The notes beneath the pieces are model-generated. The model saw only the letters and a list, made by a program, of their open reading frames with translations. It was not told the DNA's origin and did not search any database. Of a DNA stretch of 64,000 nt, positions 50,008-63,193 are shown piece by piece. Made by a program: the position numbers and the translations under genes. The stretch covers positions 5,821,151 to 5,885,150 of the forward strand of contig PTEX01000015.1 of the NCBI GenBank assembly GCA_003342815.1. The letters run 5' to 3'. Within the stretch, counting starts at the first letter, position 1, and each line of letters starts with the position of its first letter. Source of the DNA: Eudromia elegans (taxonomy: Eukaryota; Chordata; Aves; Tinamiformes; Tinamidae).

Positions 50008-50592
50008 TCAATTTGTGGTCGTCAGGTCCCCTCTCAGTCTTCTCTTCTCCAGGCTGAAGAGGCCCAGTTCTCTCAGCCTTTGCTCATAGGGCAGATGTTC
50101 CAGGCCCATAATAATCTTTGTGGCCCTGCGCTGGACTCTCTCTAGCAGCTCCACATCCCTCCTGCACTGGGGAGCCCAGAACTGCACACAGTACTCGAGG
50201 TGCGGCCTCACCAGGGCTGAGTAGAGGGGCAGAATCACCTCCCTCGACCTGCTGGAGACGCTCTGCTTAATGCACCCCAGGATCCCATTGGCCCTCTTGG
50301 CCACGAGGGCACACTGCTGCCTCATGGTCAGCTTGTCGTCCACCATGACGCCCAGGTCCCTCTCTGCGGGGCTGCTCTCCAGGAGGTCGGTCTCCAGCCT
50401 GTAGGCATGTTTAGGGTTATTCCTCCCCAGGTGCAGGACCCTACACTTGCCCTTGTTGAACTTCATGAGGTTACTCACCGCCCAGCTGTCCAGTCTGTCC
50501 AGGTCCCTCTGGATGGCAGCGCAGCCCTCAGGGCTGTCAGCTATTCCTCCCAGTTTGGTATCATCAGCAAACTTGCTGAGGGAGCACTCCAT
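50008..50592 (-). pseudogene. CR1 ORF2 fragment: RT catalytic FADD and thumb
   Basis: 194 codons starting [16 protein letters not shown] (FADD catalytic motif), then [18 protein letters not shown] and [16 protein letters not shown]. It ends artificially at [11 protein letters not shown], where the deletion around 50005-50030 changes the sequence; the 12-kb copy continues as [17 protein letters not shown]. It is not intact. Confidence 0.9.
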
Positions 50593-50600
50593 CCCTTCAT

Positions 50601-51299
50601 CTAGGTCGTTAATGAATAAATTGAACAGGACTGGACTGAGGACTGAGCCCTGGGGGACACCACAGGCCTCCAGCTGGACTCGGCACCACTGATTACTACT
50701 CTCTGGGCTCTGTCATTTAGCCAGTTCCTAATCCACCTCACTGTCCACTCATCTAATCCACTCTTCTGGAGCTTGCCCAGGAGGATGCTGTGAGGGACGG
50801 TGTCAAAAGCCTTACTGAAGTCCAGATAGATGACATCCACCGCTCTGCCCTCATCTATCCATCTAGTCACCCCATTGTAGAAGGCTATCAGGTTAGTCAA
50901 GCGTGATCTCCCCTTGGTGAACCCATGCTGGCTACTCCTGAGCACCTTCTTCTCCTCCATGTGCCTGGAGACAGCAGCCAGGATGAGCTGCTCCATCACC
51001 TTCCCAGGGACAGAGGTCAGGCTCACTGGCCTGTAGTTGCCCGGCTCCTCCTTCTTGCCTTTTTTGAAGACTGGGGTGACATTGGCTTTCCTCCAGTCCT
51101 CAAGCACCTCCCCTGTTCTCCAGGATCTTTCAAAGATGATGGAGAGCGGCTCAGCTACGACATCCGCCAGCTCACGCAGCACTCTGGGGTGCATCCCATT
51201 GGGGCCCATGGATTTGTGGGTGTTGAGTTTCCTCAGGTGCTCTCTAACCAAGTCTTCCTCTACTCGGGGCAAGTCTTCCTCTCTCCAGTCCCTTCTCAT
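50601..51299 (-). pseudogene. CR1 ORF2 fragment: RT fingers and palm
   Basis: 232 codons with the reverse transcriptase N-terminal motifs: [55 protein letters not shown] and the catalytic aspartate in [13 protein letters not shown]. The frame is lost after SWRPVVS because a few bases are missing near 50670 compared with the 12-kb copy (gggataccactaaccacagg there, gggacaccacagg here). The PQGSVLGP motif is therefore out of frame. Confidence 0.9.
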
Positions 51300-54200
51300 T
51301 TCCCTAGTGTCTGGGGCACTAAGGGGCTGCCCTTGAGAGTTGTCAGCCCTATCTAGGCTCTGTAGTTCCTAGGGACCAGCCCTAGCAGTGAAGACTGAGG
51401 CAAAGAAGGCATTTAGTAACTCTNCCTTCTCCACANCCTCCGTTACCAACGCACCCTCCCCATTCAGCAGCGGACCGACATTTTCTCTACTCTTCCTCTT
51501 GCTGCTGATGTATTTGTAGAAGCCCTTCCTGTTATCCTTGACATCCCTCGCTAGTTCTAATTCCCAGAGGGCCTTGGCCTTCCTCGTCGCACTCCTGCAT
51601 TCCCTGACAACATTCCTATATTGTTGCCACGTGGCCTGGCCCTTCTTCCAGTTTAACCATGCTTGTTACACTGCTTTTCTGTTCTTTAACCTGCCTTTCC
51701 TGGAGTAGTGTTACTGTATGAAGGACCTCAATTTCATTAATCGCTCTACCCCTTCCTCCCCACCTTCTCCCCACCTCCCCATGTAAATTATCAAGGGAAA
51801 CTTGGCAGTGTATTCAAAGGCAATGAAAGGAGCAGAAGAGAAAAAGAAAGAAGCACAAAGCCCTGAGTTTTAGAACTGTATGAATGGTAAAGATATGTGG
51901 GTATGGTAATAATAGAAACACACAAATCTATAGGAAGTACTGAAATGGCAAGACATAATTAAGCATTTCCTAGAGCCAGGATACTTGTGCATGTATACAA
52001 CATGTGTTGTGCCTACACTTCAGGAGGTCCTATGTCCTGTGTGGTGGCATCATTTCTGTAGATAACCTGTTCTGTCCTGGATCTCTAACACATAAAAGGC
52101 AGCTAGCAGCATTAAAACATCCGTCAGAGAACAATATTCCAGCTTCCTGAAACAACATGTAGCCTCAGATCTCTTTTAAAATAGAGTTTATAAAAATTCC
52201 AGCGGACACGCTAGACACAATATAGTGATAACTTAAAGAAAATAATCAAAAACAAACTAGGAAATGTTTTTTTTTAGACAAAAGCTGGGTACGACTGCAT
52301 TTACAATGTGGTTACAAAAAAGAGATAAAGATTTGTTACTTGGATAAGGTGGAGGTAGGAAGAGACTTCATTAAGATCCCACTAATGTTGCCTGCTATAA
52401 AATAGTAATAGAGTAATAGCAGGTACTAACTCTGAGTTCACTAGCTGACATGAAATGTCTCCTGTATTCCTTTCTCAACAGCCAAAACACATGTCAGAAA
52501 ACTCGGAGATCATTAGCTTGCAATATGACAAGATAAATCCAGCCTCGTGTCTTATCTTCTTCAGAGTAGATTTTGATGGTCTGTCTAACACAAATTTTCT
52601 ACGAAACATTCCTCATTCTCATTTGCTTAGAGTGTGGTATTCAGAAATATTTCAACAGCAAACCACCACAGTCAAAGAAAGAGCAAGTAACAGACACGAG
52701 AGATCTTTTTTGAGACTTACTCTAACACAATTTGTAAGCGAATTAGGGTGGGTTTATCACTGTCTGTATCCTGTTAAATGGTAGGCTGCTCTAGAAAACT
52801 ATGTGAAGGAATCTGCTGTACAGGCTCACTTATATAGACAGAGAAATCCAGAAAAGTTTTAAGAATCATTTTGTTCTTTGTCCAGTCATCATCCTGAGAT
52901 TTTCTTGTGAAAGCTATCTACACTCCATAAAATTCACACACCTGCAGATGCAAAGAAATTCTATTTAAAACCAGATGAAAATCACACTTTATCAGATTTT
53001 ATTTTTCACTTAACTAAGAAATAAGAAACAGGCCACATCATTATGTTCTGCTTAACCTGTGAGATCAACCTTTTCATTATGAAATCACTGTTCAAAATTA
53101 CATTTCTAAAATAGTCAGATTTGGAAAGCTGTAATTTCATAAAGTAAAACAAAGATTTTAAACTGAATGTATGCCGTGGCACTACATCAACTTCGTAGCA
53201 TCAGTGGATGAAAGAAAAGTAGCCAACAAGGACTCTGTTAGCTGAAAATTCAGCAAAGTGATGGAATTTGTACAGTTGGTTAAATTAATACTAATATACC
53301 ACAGTGCTGGAATATATGAATATACAACTGTGCCGTATAATGTGTGTTGCTAGGAAGAGCAATGAGATCAACATATTATCTAAGCTGAAAGAAACATGGC
53401 TGAGTTGGGATAGAATATAATAGCTTTCAAAAGAGAAAAAATTACCATGGTCAAAAATACAGACATATATTTTATCATTTATAGACCTTTTGCTTTAAAA
53501 ATTTCCTTGCTACCCTCACAACAAAATATCTCTTTGCCACATCTTCCCTTCTTTTGGAAACTCAGGCTTTCCCTGAAGTGTTGCCACATAGACTTTCAGA
53601 AACAGATGGTCTTAGAAAATGATAGTCTCTTATTTTCCTTGCCTGACGAAGTCCTGAGTCTGATTGAAAAGAAATGCCCTCAGACAGATATGCAAATTTT
53701 CATCTGCAGAGCCTGTGAGATGGGACAGGGGACAACCCACAGCCAATAGCAGAGTGCAGAAGAGAAGCAAAGGTCTTAGTTATCTCACTTGGACAGAGTC
53801 TAGCATAAAACAGTAAAGTGAAGCTCATTGGAAATTGTAAAAAAATGTTGAAAATAAATGCATTTGTTATAAGAAAAATGTCTTGTCTTTTCTTGTTCAG
53901 TGAGAATAGTTTTAAGTAATTTTTTTCTGAGTATTTTCAGTTTTAAGAATGCTTTCCATCAAAGGCAAAAACACTACTGATCATTATTTTGTTCTTTCCT
54001 GTAGGAGAAATTTGTGGGACAAAACTAGTAGTAATATGAAAGAATATTAAATATAAGATAATTTTTCTCCCAGTTTCTTACATTCACTCTCTCTTTTCAC
54101 ATCGTAGAAAGGAAGGAAAGAAAAAGACAAAAACAAACCAAAACAAAGTACACCCTTCTTCTTCAGATGATGTATATGATCATTTTTATGTACAACTGTT

Positions 54201-57009
54201 CAATGTCAGACATAAATAAACATTTGTATTGCTATATAAAATAAATAAAGACACGTTGATAAAAAGATAGCTTTTATTTCCTGACTATAATCGTTACACA
54301 GAGCTCCTGTTCCAGCATTCAGCCATCCTTGGCATCGATCTTAATGCAGAAGTAAATAGTGTATGTGTGTGTTGGGTCTCATATGTTTGAGCTTTCTGTT
54401 GCCTGAGGACTGGATTTCCTGCTATTGTTTGTTATAGGTGACTGCATGCACTCAAGTGGAGAGTACTGGAGTCCAAGACTGTCCACGGTGTTTCTTGGCC
54501 CACTGAAAACGGTGGCCAGAATTCAGAGCACGTTCTCCTGTTTGAATTTGTAGTGGAAAAATAGAAAATACTCTTTTATTTCATGGAAAACCTTTCCTTC
54601 CTCCACTTTAAGATCAATGTCAACTTTTTATGTGATTAAGATTAGATTCCCTGCAGAAGTGCCTTGGGAGACAGCATGAGCTGCCTGAGGTGAAAAAACA
54701 GGAGGAGCAGGTGTTCCTTGCACACATGGCAAAAGGACAGACCCTCAGTTAACTGTGTGCAGAGAACATTTAGGCGTCTGTTTTCTTCTATAGATATAGA
54801 AGGCTGAGCCTTCTATAATCCTTTGATTAGTGTTCTGAAGGAAGATTCAGTGGAAAGTTAGAAACAGAAAGTATTGTTGGAGAGTGTTGTGCTACGCAAG
54901 CTGCATATGTAATAGCAATCTGCCTAGAAAACAAATTCTTCCGATTTCAGGCAGGCGATTTTATGGGCCTGTTTCTGTACTGCTAACTAACAGCAGGCAA
55001 GGAAAAAAAAAAGAAAAAAAAACAACTGAAACATCCTTTTCAGTAATGTTCTGTTAAATTATTGTCCTATATTTATTTTTTATTAATAGAAGATTTAGCT
55101 ACATCCAAGAAAGCAAATTTGAATATGTTTACAGAAACAGACACATACATTTTAATTGAGAAGAACATCTTTTACATAGAAATTGTAGACAAAATTATAG
55201 AAGAAATGAAAAATTGTATCTCACATTCTATAGATTTACACCAAATCCATAGGAAAAATTAAGATCACTTTAATTAATAATATAGTTTTTAAAATAAATC
55301 CTTTTGATATTATTTCTTCTACACAGAATCATTCTGACTTCACTTTTTTTCAGATCCAGAGGCTTTTTGTAACAGCAAACAGAGGCAGATGTGGTGAGGA
55401 AGCATCAGCAGGAAAGGCAAAGATATCTACTCTCAACCTTTTGTTAAGGCTTTAGTTAACCTATTTCCTGTAACTCGTTGATTGGAGTCAGTCACAGTAA
55501 TTGCTGAATTTTAAGCTAATGGATTGTTTGGATTAACTAAGGAAAACAAACTTATTGTGTCTCACCTTTAGATGACAAAGGGAGATTTCATTTTTTCTAT
55601 CTTTTGGCCATGTTCTCTCCTCCTCAAAAACTTCTCAGTTCGCAAGGTTAACAAAAAGACATAGACTGTAGGTTGAGGGAGCACATGAACTCCGTGCATG
55701 TGTATGTGTATTACAAAAAAAGATGTGTTTGCAAATGCATGTAAATTACAAAGGATTATGTCATAGTTTACACCGTATTTCCTTTAATTAAGAGTCTTCT
55801 ATTCAAACCCAGATGGCGCTTTGAGAATTTTCTGCTACTGGAAAAAGAGCCCCCTTCCTCTTGGCTGCCGAACATCCTTGCACCACACCTGGGAGTGACG
55901 CTGGTCACATTCCCTGCTCTTCTGGCTTGGGATCTGAATGTTCCACCATGTTATTATAGTGGAGATGTTCAGATCAAGTCCCTAAGGTGATGTTTCTGTT
56001 TTCTCTGGAACATACACAGCATACTGCTGTTGAACTCTAACATCCTTTCTATGTTTCACCCTTTCCTCATCTGTTGAAAATCCTCTCTGCTGGTTTACCA
56101 AGAAAAGAGGAAGAAGAGAAGAAAGCTATTCAGTAGAGTACTGAGTTATTTCCTGATTTAATAAATAAAACTGGAGAATCTTGTTGCTATTTTGTTTTGC
56201 TATTTTTGGGTAGAAAAGCTGCAGTATTTTTAGAAAAAAATGAGGAACAAAGATTCAAACTTAATTTAGCTTACAGATTTTTGAATGTTTGTCAGAGCCA
56301 CGAGACTCTCCTGGGAGTCCAAACTATGTTACAACAATACAGTGGCATTTTGTTTCATTTAGTTCTGAAGGATCTTTCAGCCCTTTAGATTCCCACACAT
56401 TTTACAAGCACATCAAATGCACAGAAGTCACCAGAGAGCTGAAGCTTCTTTTGAGTTAGGATACAAAATCAGTTGGAGGTCAGCTGCTTTGTCCAAGAAG
56501 TGCAGCAGGCTGACAAATCCATAGAAAGAGCAGGAAGCAAAGCAGGTGGGAAGCATTCAGGCAAAACTTAGCTAATACGAGCACAGTTATGAAACACACC
56601 AATACGTGCTCAGGACCAACTCGCACATCTCAGGAGAAGGCAGCTGGTCAGCTTCTCTGTTCATGTAAGCAGCTGATTTTCAGTTGTGTTAATGGAGTGA
56701 TCCCGTTTATACCAGTAGGGAATTTAGATCTGCTTTTCCAGACTAGCGTGCTGATGTGACAGTGTGCATGCAGAGATGTAAGATTGCTGTTGTTGTATCG
56801 CAAGCACAACACCCCTCTCCAGCTATGGGCTTCTTGGAGGTCTAACATTAAAGAAATACCATCTGTAGTCCGGTTAGACAGAAGAGTGATATGAACTTGC
56901 CTTCTAGGTATCTGCAGTATTAATTATCTACAAGTTAATCATGCAGACCCACTATACTCAGTTGTGAGGCTGAGCATGTATTCCCAGGAAACACACGTAT
57001 GCTACATAT

Positions 57010-57025
57010 ATATACATATGTATAT
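57010..57025. repeat. 16-bp perfect palindrome, AT-rich
   Basis: atatacatatgtatat reads the same on both strands and lies in a TA-rich tract. Confidence 0.8.
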
Positions 57026-58252
57026 GTACAAATGGGCTTTATCCTGTTCCTCTCTCTAACAACAATGAAGATCTATTCATAGAAATATACATATATATAT
57101 ATGGTTCTTGAGTAACTGGGCTTAGACAGTCTACTCCATAATTGTCCCCTGTGCCAGTCCCCAGGGCCAGTGATGAGGGTCAGGGCACAATCAGACAAGC
57201 ACCCTGAGCTGCAACCTGCTTACTTTGGGCTGGTCCTGTTTATCCCACTGTTTGCTTTTGTGCCTCTGGCCTCCTTTGTTAATGTGGAGACAAGTCTTTT
57301 ATCACATATCCCAACAATGTCATAAAAGGGAAAAGAAAAAAAAAAGGCAACAAACTGCGCACTTCACGCTTCTAATTGGCTTAATTTCAGTCTTTCAAGT
57401 TAAATGGGAATCAGCTGTGATGGATACTTTTAAGGAATAGTTTCATCCCCCTGTGCTCAGGGGTGGTCTGTGTAGGCAGATTCTGCAGCCAGGAGATACC
57501 CAGCACTGTTTAACAGTAGTTCTTATAGCAATGGATTTGTCAGAGCAATGAGGAACAGTCAGCCATCATCCTTATCACTTTAGCTATTTTTTAAAGATTG
57601 ATACTTAAGTCAAAAATGTAAATCATATTGGCTCTGAGCTGCTGAACAACAGCTGTCAGGTCTTTCCAGGCTGGGTTCAGATGCAAGAGCTGTTGTTGAT
57701 GCAGACTTGGAGAATATGTTCAGTCCCACATTTGTCTTCAATCTTTGAATGCTAGTCCTTAAACAGAGAGGTCAGATCATATGTATCCTAAAAGCAATGT
57801 CCTCTTTGAGAACCCAGAGTCAGTGCTATTACATGGCTTTAAGGGAAGGGATCTGCATTGAATAGGGAAACTTTTCAGGGAAATTAAGTAAAAAATCAAC
57901 CAACCAAACAAGAACCCCCCCTACATTTTTCAACTGTTTTCACAGCCCCCTGTGAACGACCCAAAGAATGCCAAAAAACACGTCCAACACTCCAAAGAAC
58001 AGTGCAGCAGTTCTCTGATCTTAGAGACACCTTGGAAAGACTCCACTGAATCACCTCCCTCCCTCATAGTGGAAATATGGCAAGTGTAGCTTTCTCTGGA
58101 GAGAGAGGGTTATTTTTATAAACCCTTCAGGTTTCTTGAAGTGATAACAGCAATGTGACTACATTCCCAAGCTGGCTGGATTCATCATAGAATGCTACAT
58201 TAACATTATCCAGATTAAAGATTTTTTAAAAGATCAGATTCTCTCTCTCTGC

Positions 58253-58282
58253 TTTTTGTTTTGTTTTGTTTTGTCTTGTTTT
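58253..58282. repeat. (TTTTG)n microsatellite
   Basis: Four near-perfect TTTTG units with one interruption (tcttg). Confidence 0.85.
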
Positions 58283-58789
58283 CTGACACTATTCAACATC
58301 CAGCTATTTATTTATCTTAAGAAAAAGAATATCTTTCTGGTGCAAGTGATTTAACTCTCCTATTTCTTATGACAGATTGCTTAGAAAATAGGAGCAGTAG
58401 AAGGAAATCAAGAAAGTCTATTCATGCCCAGTGTAATCTATGCCTTGCTTAAAAGTGCTCCTTTCTTTTTTTATTTAATTTTTTACTTTTTTTGACTAAA
58501 GATATCATGTACCTGGGGAGTTGAGATTTGGTGAGCTGTGAGGCTTACAATAAGGAATGCAGAGGTTTACTGTTGTTTCCTGGATACTTTCAGTTACTGA
58601 GGAAAATAGCCACATGAGCTTGGTTTGGTGTGTACCCGAGTATGAGGTTTATGTTTTTTCAATAATGTCACGTTTTTCACTCATATTCAGTGCACTACAA
58701 ACTCCTGGTGTTTGAACTAGTCTTTACTTGTTCCCTATTCAGAGTTTGTGCTGCTGATGTGCAGCTGCTGCTGCTAGTACATTTTTTTT

Positions 58790-59275
58790 TCTGCTTAAAT
58801 GTAATCCTGGCCATTTGAGACTATTTCCTAAGTTGGCTGAGATCGTTAGAATTCAGACCCTTCCCCTCAGTGTGCTTGCATTTCCTCTCATCTTTGTATG
58901 ATTTATAAATAATGTCAAGGTTACTATTGAAGACTTTAAATAGGACTGGACCAGTAGAAGTCCACTTGATATAACTTTCCATTTTCACACTGAATCACTG
59001 ACAATCCAGATAAGTTCTTTTTTGCATCAATTTGTATCTCTTTTGTGAAGTAGCAGCTTAATTTATCCTTGATTGTTTATAAAAAGCTTACAGTCAAGGC
59101 CTTCCTGAAACCAGCACTGCTACTGCTCTTCCTCCATCCACAAGAATGGATGACAAGACTCATCATTCCATTGTAGAAAAAAATGAGCTTGGTTTGAAAT
59201 GGTTTGTTCTCACTTCACAGTGGCTTCTATTCAGTCCCTCTTTTCTAGGTTCTCAAAAATAATATGGTTTACATG
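58790..59275 (-). mobile_element. Ancient L3/CR1-like LINE fragment (RT region)
   Basis: Read on the + strand, it follows the order of the antisense RT region of amniote L3-type LINEs as I remember it: catttgagactatttcctaa, then gagatcgttagaattcagac, then aaataggactggaccag, then aaaaagcttacagtcaaggc, then ccattgtagaaaaaaatgag and ggtttgttctcacttcacag. The same landmarks (aacaggactggac, aaaagccttactgaagtcca, aaggctatcaggtt) are found at higher identity in the young CR1s. The strong divergence means this copy is far older than any other in the window. It carries no open reading frame of note. Confidence 0.65.
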
Positions 59276-62200
59276 TATTTTTTTGCCTGAGAAATGACGT
59301 TAAACTAGCCACCATACAATTCCCTGACTTTTCTTTCTTTTCCAGTTAAGAGGTCGTTCTCTGCTTCCTCTTCAGTGTAAGATAGCAGAGCTGTGTCCCT
59401 CCTTGTAATTATATTTACACCATGGATCTTAATCAGAACTTTGACTTCAGTCTTGCTTTTTGAATTGTATTTTCCAAGCCAGGAACAATTAAAACAAATG
59501 TTACACATGAATAAGTGATATCTACAATACAAGGCCTTTGCAAAGGGACACAAGAAAAAGGAGGGAATGCAATCTTAAAATTGTTCCTCTTTCTTAATAG
59601 ATGTCTTTCAAAGTCATCATCTGAGACGATAACAATTACATTTTTATTTCATAATATGCTTTCTGCCCATCTGGAGACAGAGACATTATAAACTGTGAGG
59701 ATGATGCTTGATTACACTGAATTCTTCACAAAGAGGAAACATCAAGAAGAGTTTTAATTTTGGTTCCTGTGCTCCTGGCCAACGGGTTCAGGGGGTTTCT
59801 GTCTGGAAAGTGGAGTCATTTACTCCTATCTTTCATGATCTGAGTGCTGTATCTCTTTTTAACTTAGATGAAGTGTGCTAACTAGGCAATTAGGGGTCTT
59901 GAATGCTGTGTCTTGTGATTTCAAATTGCATTAGGTTTTTATTTTTTCACAGTTAGTAAAGAGAATGAAAAGAAATTAATTTTCCTTTGAAATGAATTTG
60001 TCTGTATGAGTTTTATGAGTCAATAGGCTATAAAACTCTGAATACATGGAAAAACTATATGCTACAAATATAAGAAGGTGTAGCATAGCCTTATAAAGGT
60101 GTTACTCTCTGCTATGAGATTCTGTACACAAGATCACTCTGCACTTACTGTTTCATTGTTTTTCATAATAAATGCACCAAGCTTCCAAATAAAACATACA
60201 TATATATTTTAGCTTTCAGTCTGGAAATTTGTGCCAGGATCTGAAAGACAAATGGGATTATTGTTGGCATGGTCAGCAGTGTTAGTACCTAGATACGTTA
60301 AATATCTGGTCCTTTGCTGTAATTATGCTTCCAGATCTCACAGTTAAACTACAGACTGTAACAAACTTGATAGAGGTTGTGCCTTTGCAGCCATGTCACA
60401 CAGCTCCGCTACAGCCTGTTGCTGACACTGAAAGAGTTCACAAGCTTAAAGCACAGGACCAACTCTCACAGTGCTTTTGACCCAATTACTTGAAGAAGTG
60501 CTCACTGGGAAGGCTTACCCATGAGGAAGCATGCTAGGAAGCAGATATGTTCACTTGGAAGGAAACAGAAAATATTTTTTCCCCTCTTATTACACATTTG
60601 TGATCACATAAAAAAAATACAGTGTGATCCTATTGTTTTAATATCACTACTTTTAATTAGAATTGTGCTGCAGACCTACAAATATATCCGTCTGTAATCC
60701 AGTCACTCCACTCTTTCTAATCTCCATATCATTGCTTTCTTTCTCACTTTAATTTTAAAAATATTCATTACATTTGAGGAAAGTGTACTGAAATATTGAT
60801 TTGCTACTTGAGATGGAAAAAACTTCAAAAATGTTGTACAAACAAGGTCTGTTTAACACAGCTTTCTCTCCTCATAATGTTTTGGTGACTGCATCATTCC
60901 TCGTGTTATTGTGCCCTTTAGTCCAAAAAACATCATTATATTGTGTTTTCCATCTGCAGTCTGATGGCCAATCGCCAATCACAATGTTTCACATTGAAAT
61001 AGCAAGGATATGCTCTAATTACCTCCCTAACAAAGAGCTTGATTACATCTGAATTCCTGGATTCCTGAAGGCCCTTTTTCATAGCATCAGCCTATTCGCT
61101 TCTGACTGATGACCCTTTCAGCTCTGCTAACCTTTCACTCCTTTGCACCACAGCAGAACATCTTTAATCCAAACCAAAAATTAGTGGAGGTAACAACATC
61201 ATAAAAGGGACAGTTGAGCAAATTGTATAGGGTCCCATGTTTATCACTATAACAAGTTGTTTCTTCGTGATGAAATATTACAAGCGGCAAGGACGCCTTG
61301 CAAGGTACAGTTCCTTTGATAGCACAAACACCTCCCAAACCTTTGCCCTGTCTAAAACCGCATGTTTGGTGTCTAGTGAAACTGTTCAAAAACACGATAA
61401 CAGGAAGAGCAGCAAAAGCCAGGGGCTTGTCCACACACTGGGCAGGAATTCACTTTGAAAAAATATATTTGCTTCCAAATTGCCCACCTAGGATGATCAT
61501 TTCCATTCTGGAAATTCCTTTCTTCCTGTCCCTCAACTTTCCTTCTTGCCTCTTCCCTTTCCTTCTCTTTCACCTTCCCTTCCCTTTCTCCTTCCCAGAA
61601 ACACCTGCAGAATGCAGATGGAGGATGGAGCAGGAGTATAGCATCACAGAAGGAGCTCCTTGCCCCCGAGAGATGCTTTCTATCACAAATAGTCAAACTC
61701 TGCCTGGCCCAAGGCAGCAGCGGTAGGACCCACAGACTAGATGTAGCTTACATTGGTTTTCAGTGGTCCAGGTGGGTGTAACTAGACTAAAGCAGGTTTT
61801 CATGCATGGTGTCTGCTTGCATCATGGCCATGGCTGGGCAATTCAGGCCCCTCTGTAGCAATGAATCTCCCATGCAGGCTCCGAAGATTGGCTCCTACCA
61901 CCAAGGCGAAGCGGTAGGGAAAATGAGGTGTGACAGAGCCTTACAACACCCAAAGAAGAGTGACATTCAGGAGAAGTGTGTGTAACTGCCCCCTCTCAAA
62001 TCAGATAGTTCCTTCATTACTAGATCAGGCCAATGGGCTTAAAGAATTATATGCCAGCACCAGGCTATATATATTGAATTTTATGAGTGCACATTCAAGC
62101 CAGGGAAATGCTTGTTCATCAGTTCCAACAAACAGTTCATTACACAGGTATCATGTCTCAGTTTAGACACTTTGACCTGTGACTCTTCTGAGTTCAAGAA

Positions 62201-63083
62201 AGAAGAAAAACTAATCTGCAGTAAAATAAAAATAAAAAAAAAAGAAAAAAAAAGACAGGCCTTGAGACCTCACAACATTAAATTCTCCAGAAGACCCCCA
62301 GGACTACTTTATAGGTGTGAGTGTCCCCAAACACTCCTTTCTGTGCTGATTTGTACCACCTGCTTTATTGTTTTTGCCTTCCACACTATCAGTTCAGTTG
62401 CACTTTTCCTGTTTTGAAAAGTCTCCAGCTCTCATGACATTTTAAAGTGACCTCTGTATAGAGTGAATGTGCCAAATCCTAGGCTTCTAATAGCATAACT
62501 GCATTTAGTCAGGAATTTAAAAAGCCCAAAGCAGCAATTATTTTAATCCCAAGTTTCTCTCTCTCAAAAAAATGCAACTAAACATTCCGTATGGAGAATA
62601 GAAGAATGATGGGTTACAGCACAGAATGAAGTCTAGAAGAATAAACAAGCAAGACTGGAGAGGCTTATGTGTAACAACAGTGCATTTTGTGTGGCTGGTT
62701 TTATGGAAGCCTGGTGGATGGTACTGAGTAAAAATCTGCGACTACAATCTGTTTGTCAGTGACTACAATCTGTTTGCAGAAGATTTTACCAGGGGTGTCA
62801 TTTTACCTCGGTGACTCCACTCCTTGCTACTGCTCCTGAGGAGTTGAGAGTCCCCAGTCCTCTAACACTCACAGAGGAGAGTTTTAATGGTAAGATTGAG
62901 AATTTGCGCTGCCACAACCCTTTGCTTAGGTCAGAGACCAAAATAACCTCTTCCTTAAAACAGTGATCCATAAATCTTCACCCCTTTCCCACAACCCATG
63001 TTCTCTAGGACCCATTCTGACCACTTTCTGGCAGCTGGACCCATCTATGGCTTTTTCAGTGATGAATATAGAAGAATGGTGAC
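59276..63083. other. AT-rich intergenic sequence
   Basis: No supportable gene. It includes a strong pyrimidine tract ending in cccag near 61600 (acceptor-like), an A-rich tract at 62223-62255 and a 22-24 bp tandem duplication of gactacaatctgtttg at about 62740-62777. Confidence 0.55.
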
Positions 63084-63193
63084 CTTGCACTTACATATAA
63101 CGTGCTCTAGGTGACCCTGCTTGAGTAGCAGGGTTGCACTAGATGATCTCTAGTGGGCCCTTCCAATCTCAACCATTCTGCAATTCTGTGACA
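63084..63193 (+). mobile_element. CR1 LINE 3' tail fragment
   Basis: The terminal 110 bp of a CR1 on the + strand: gcactagatgatctctagtg, then cccttccaatctcaaccatt, then ctgcaattctgtgac, which is the CR1 3' end with its short tail repeat. It is strongly 5' truncated and moderately diverged. Confidence 0.85.

Larger units (their letters stand above)
49776..51660 (-). mobile_element. CR1 LINE, longest copy in the window
   Basis: A - strand insertion with its 3' tail at the left (catagaatcatagaatgg, two 8-bp tail repeats), then the 3' UTR, the complete RT region and the linker upstream of it. It ends near 51660, where homology fades after the linker. Relative to the 12-kb copy, about 100 bp is missing around 50005-50030, which removes the end of ORF2 before the conserved C-terminus. 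Two single Ns at 51424 and 51436 fall inside it. High similarity to the 11.9-kb copy marks both as young members of one CR1 subfamily. Confidence 0.93.
51661..58789. other. AT-rich intergenic sequence
   Basis: Seven kilobases without a supportable gene or recognised transposon. Small items are A-rich tracts near 54998-55022, a 10-bp hairpin (tatagaaggc/gccttctata) at 54795-54817, a 16-bp palindrome at 57010-57025, an AT microsatellite at 57086-57102 and a (TTTTG)n tract at 58253-58282. Confidence 0.55.

Noticed and set aside
50925-51356. 143-codon + strand frame
   Set aside because: Antisense of CR1 ORF2; not a host gene.
61135-61726. Frames of 99 to 142 codons on both strands
   Set aside because: They arise from the pyrimidine tract and lack domains; considered as a FABP exon candidate and dismissed because no WDGK or Arg-x-Tyr motif is present.
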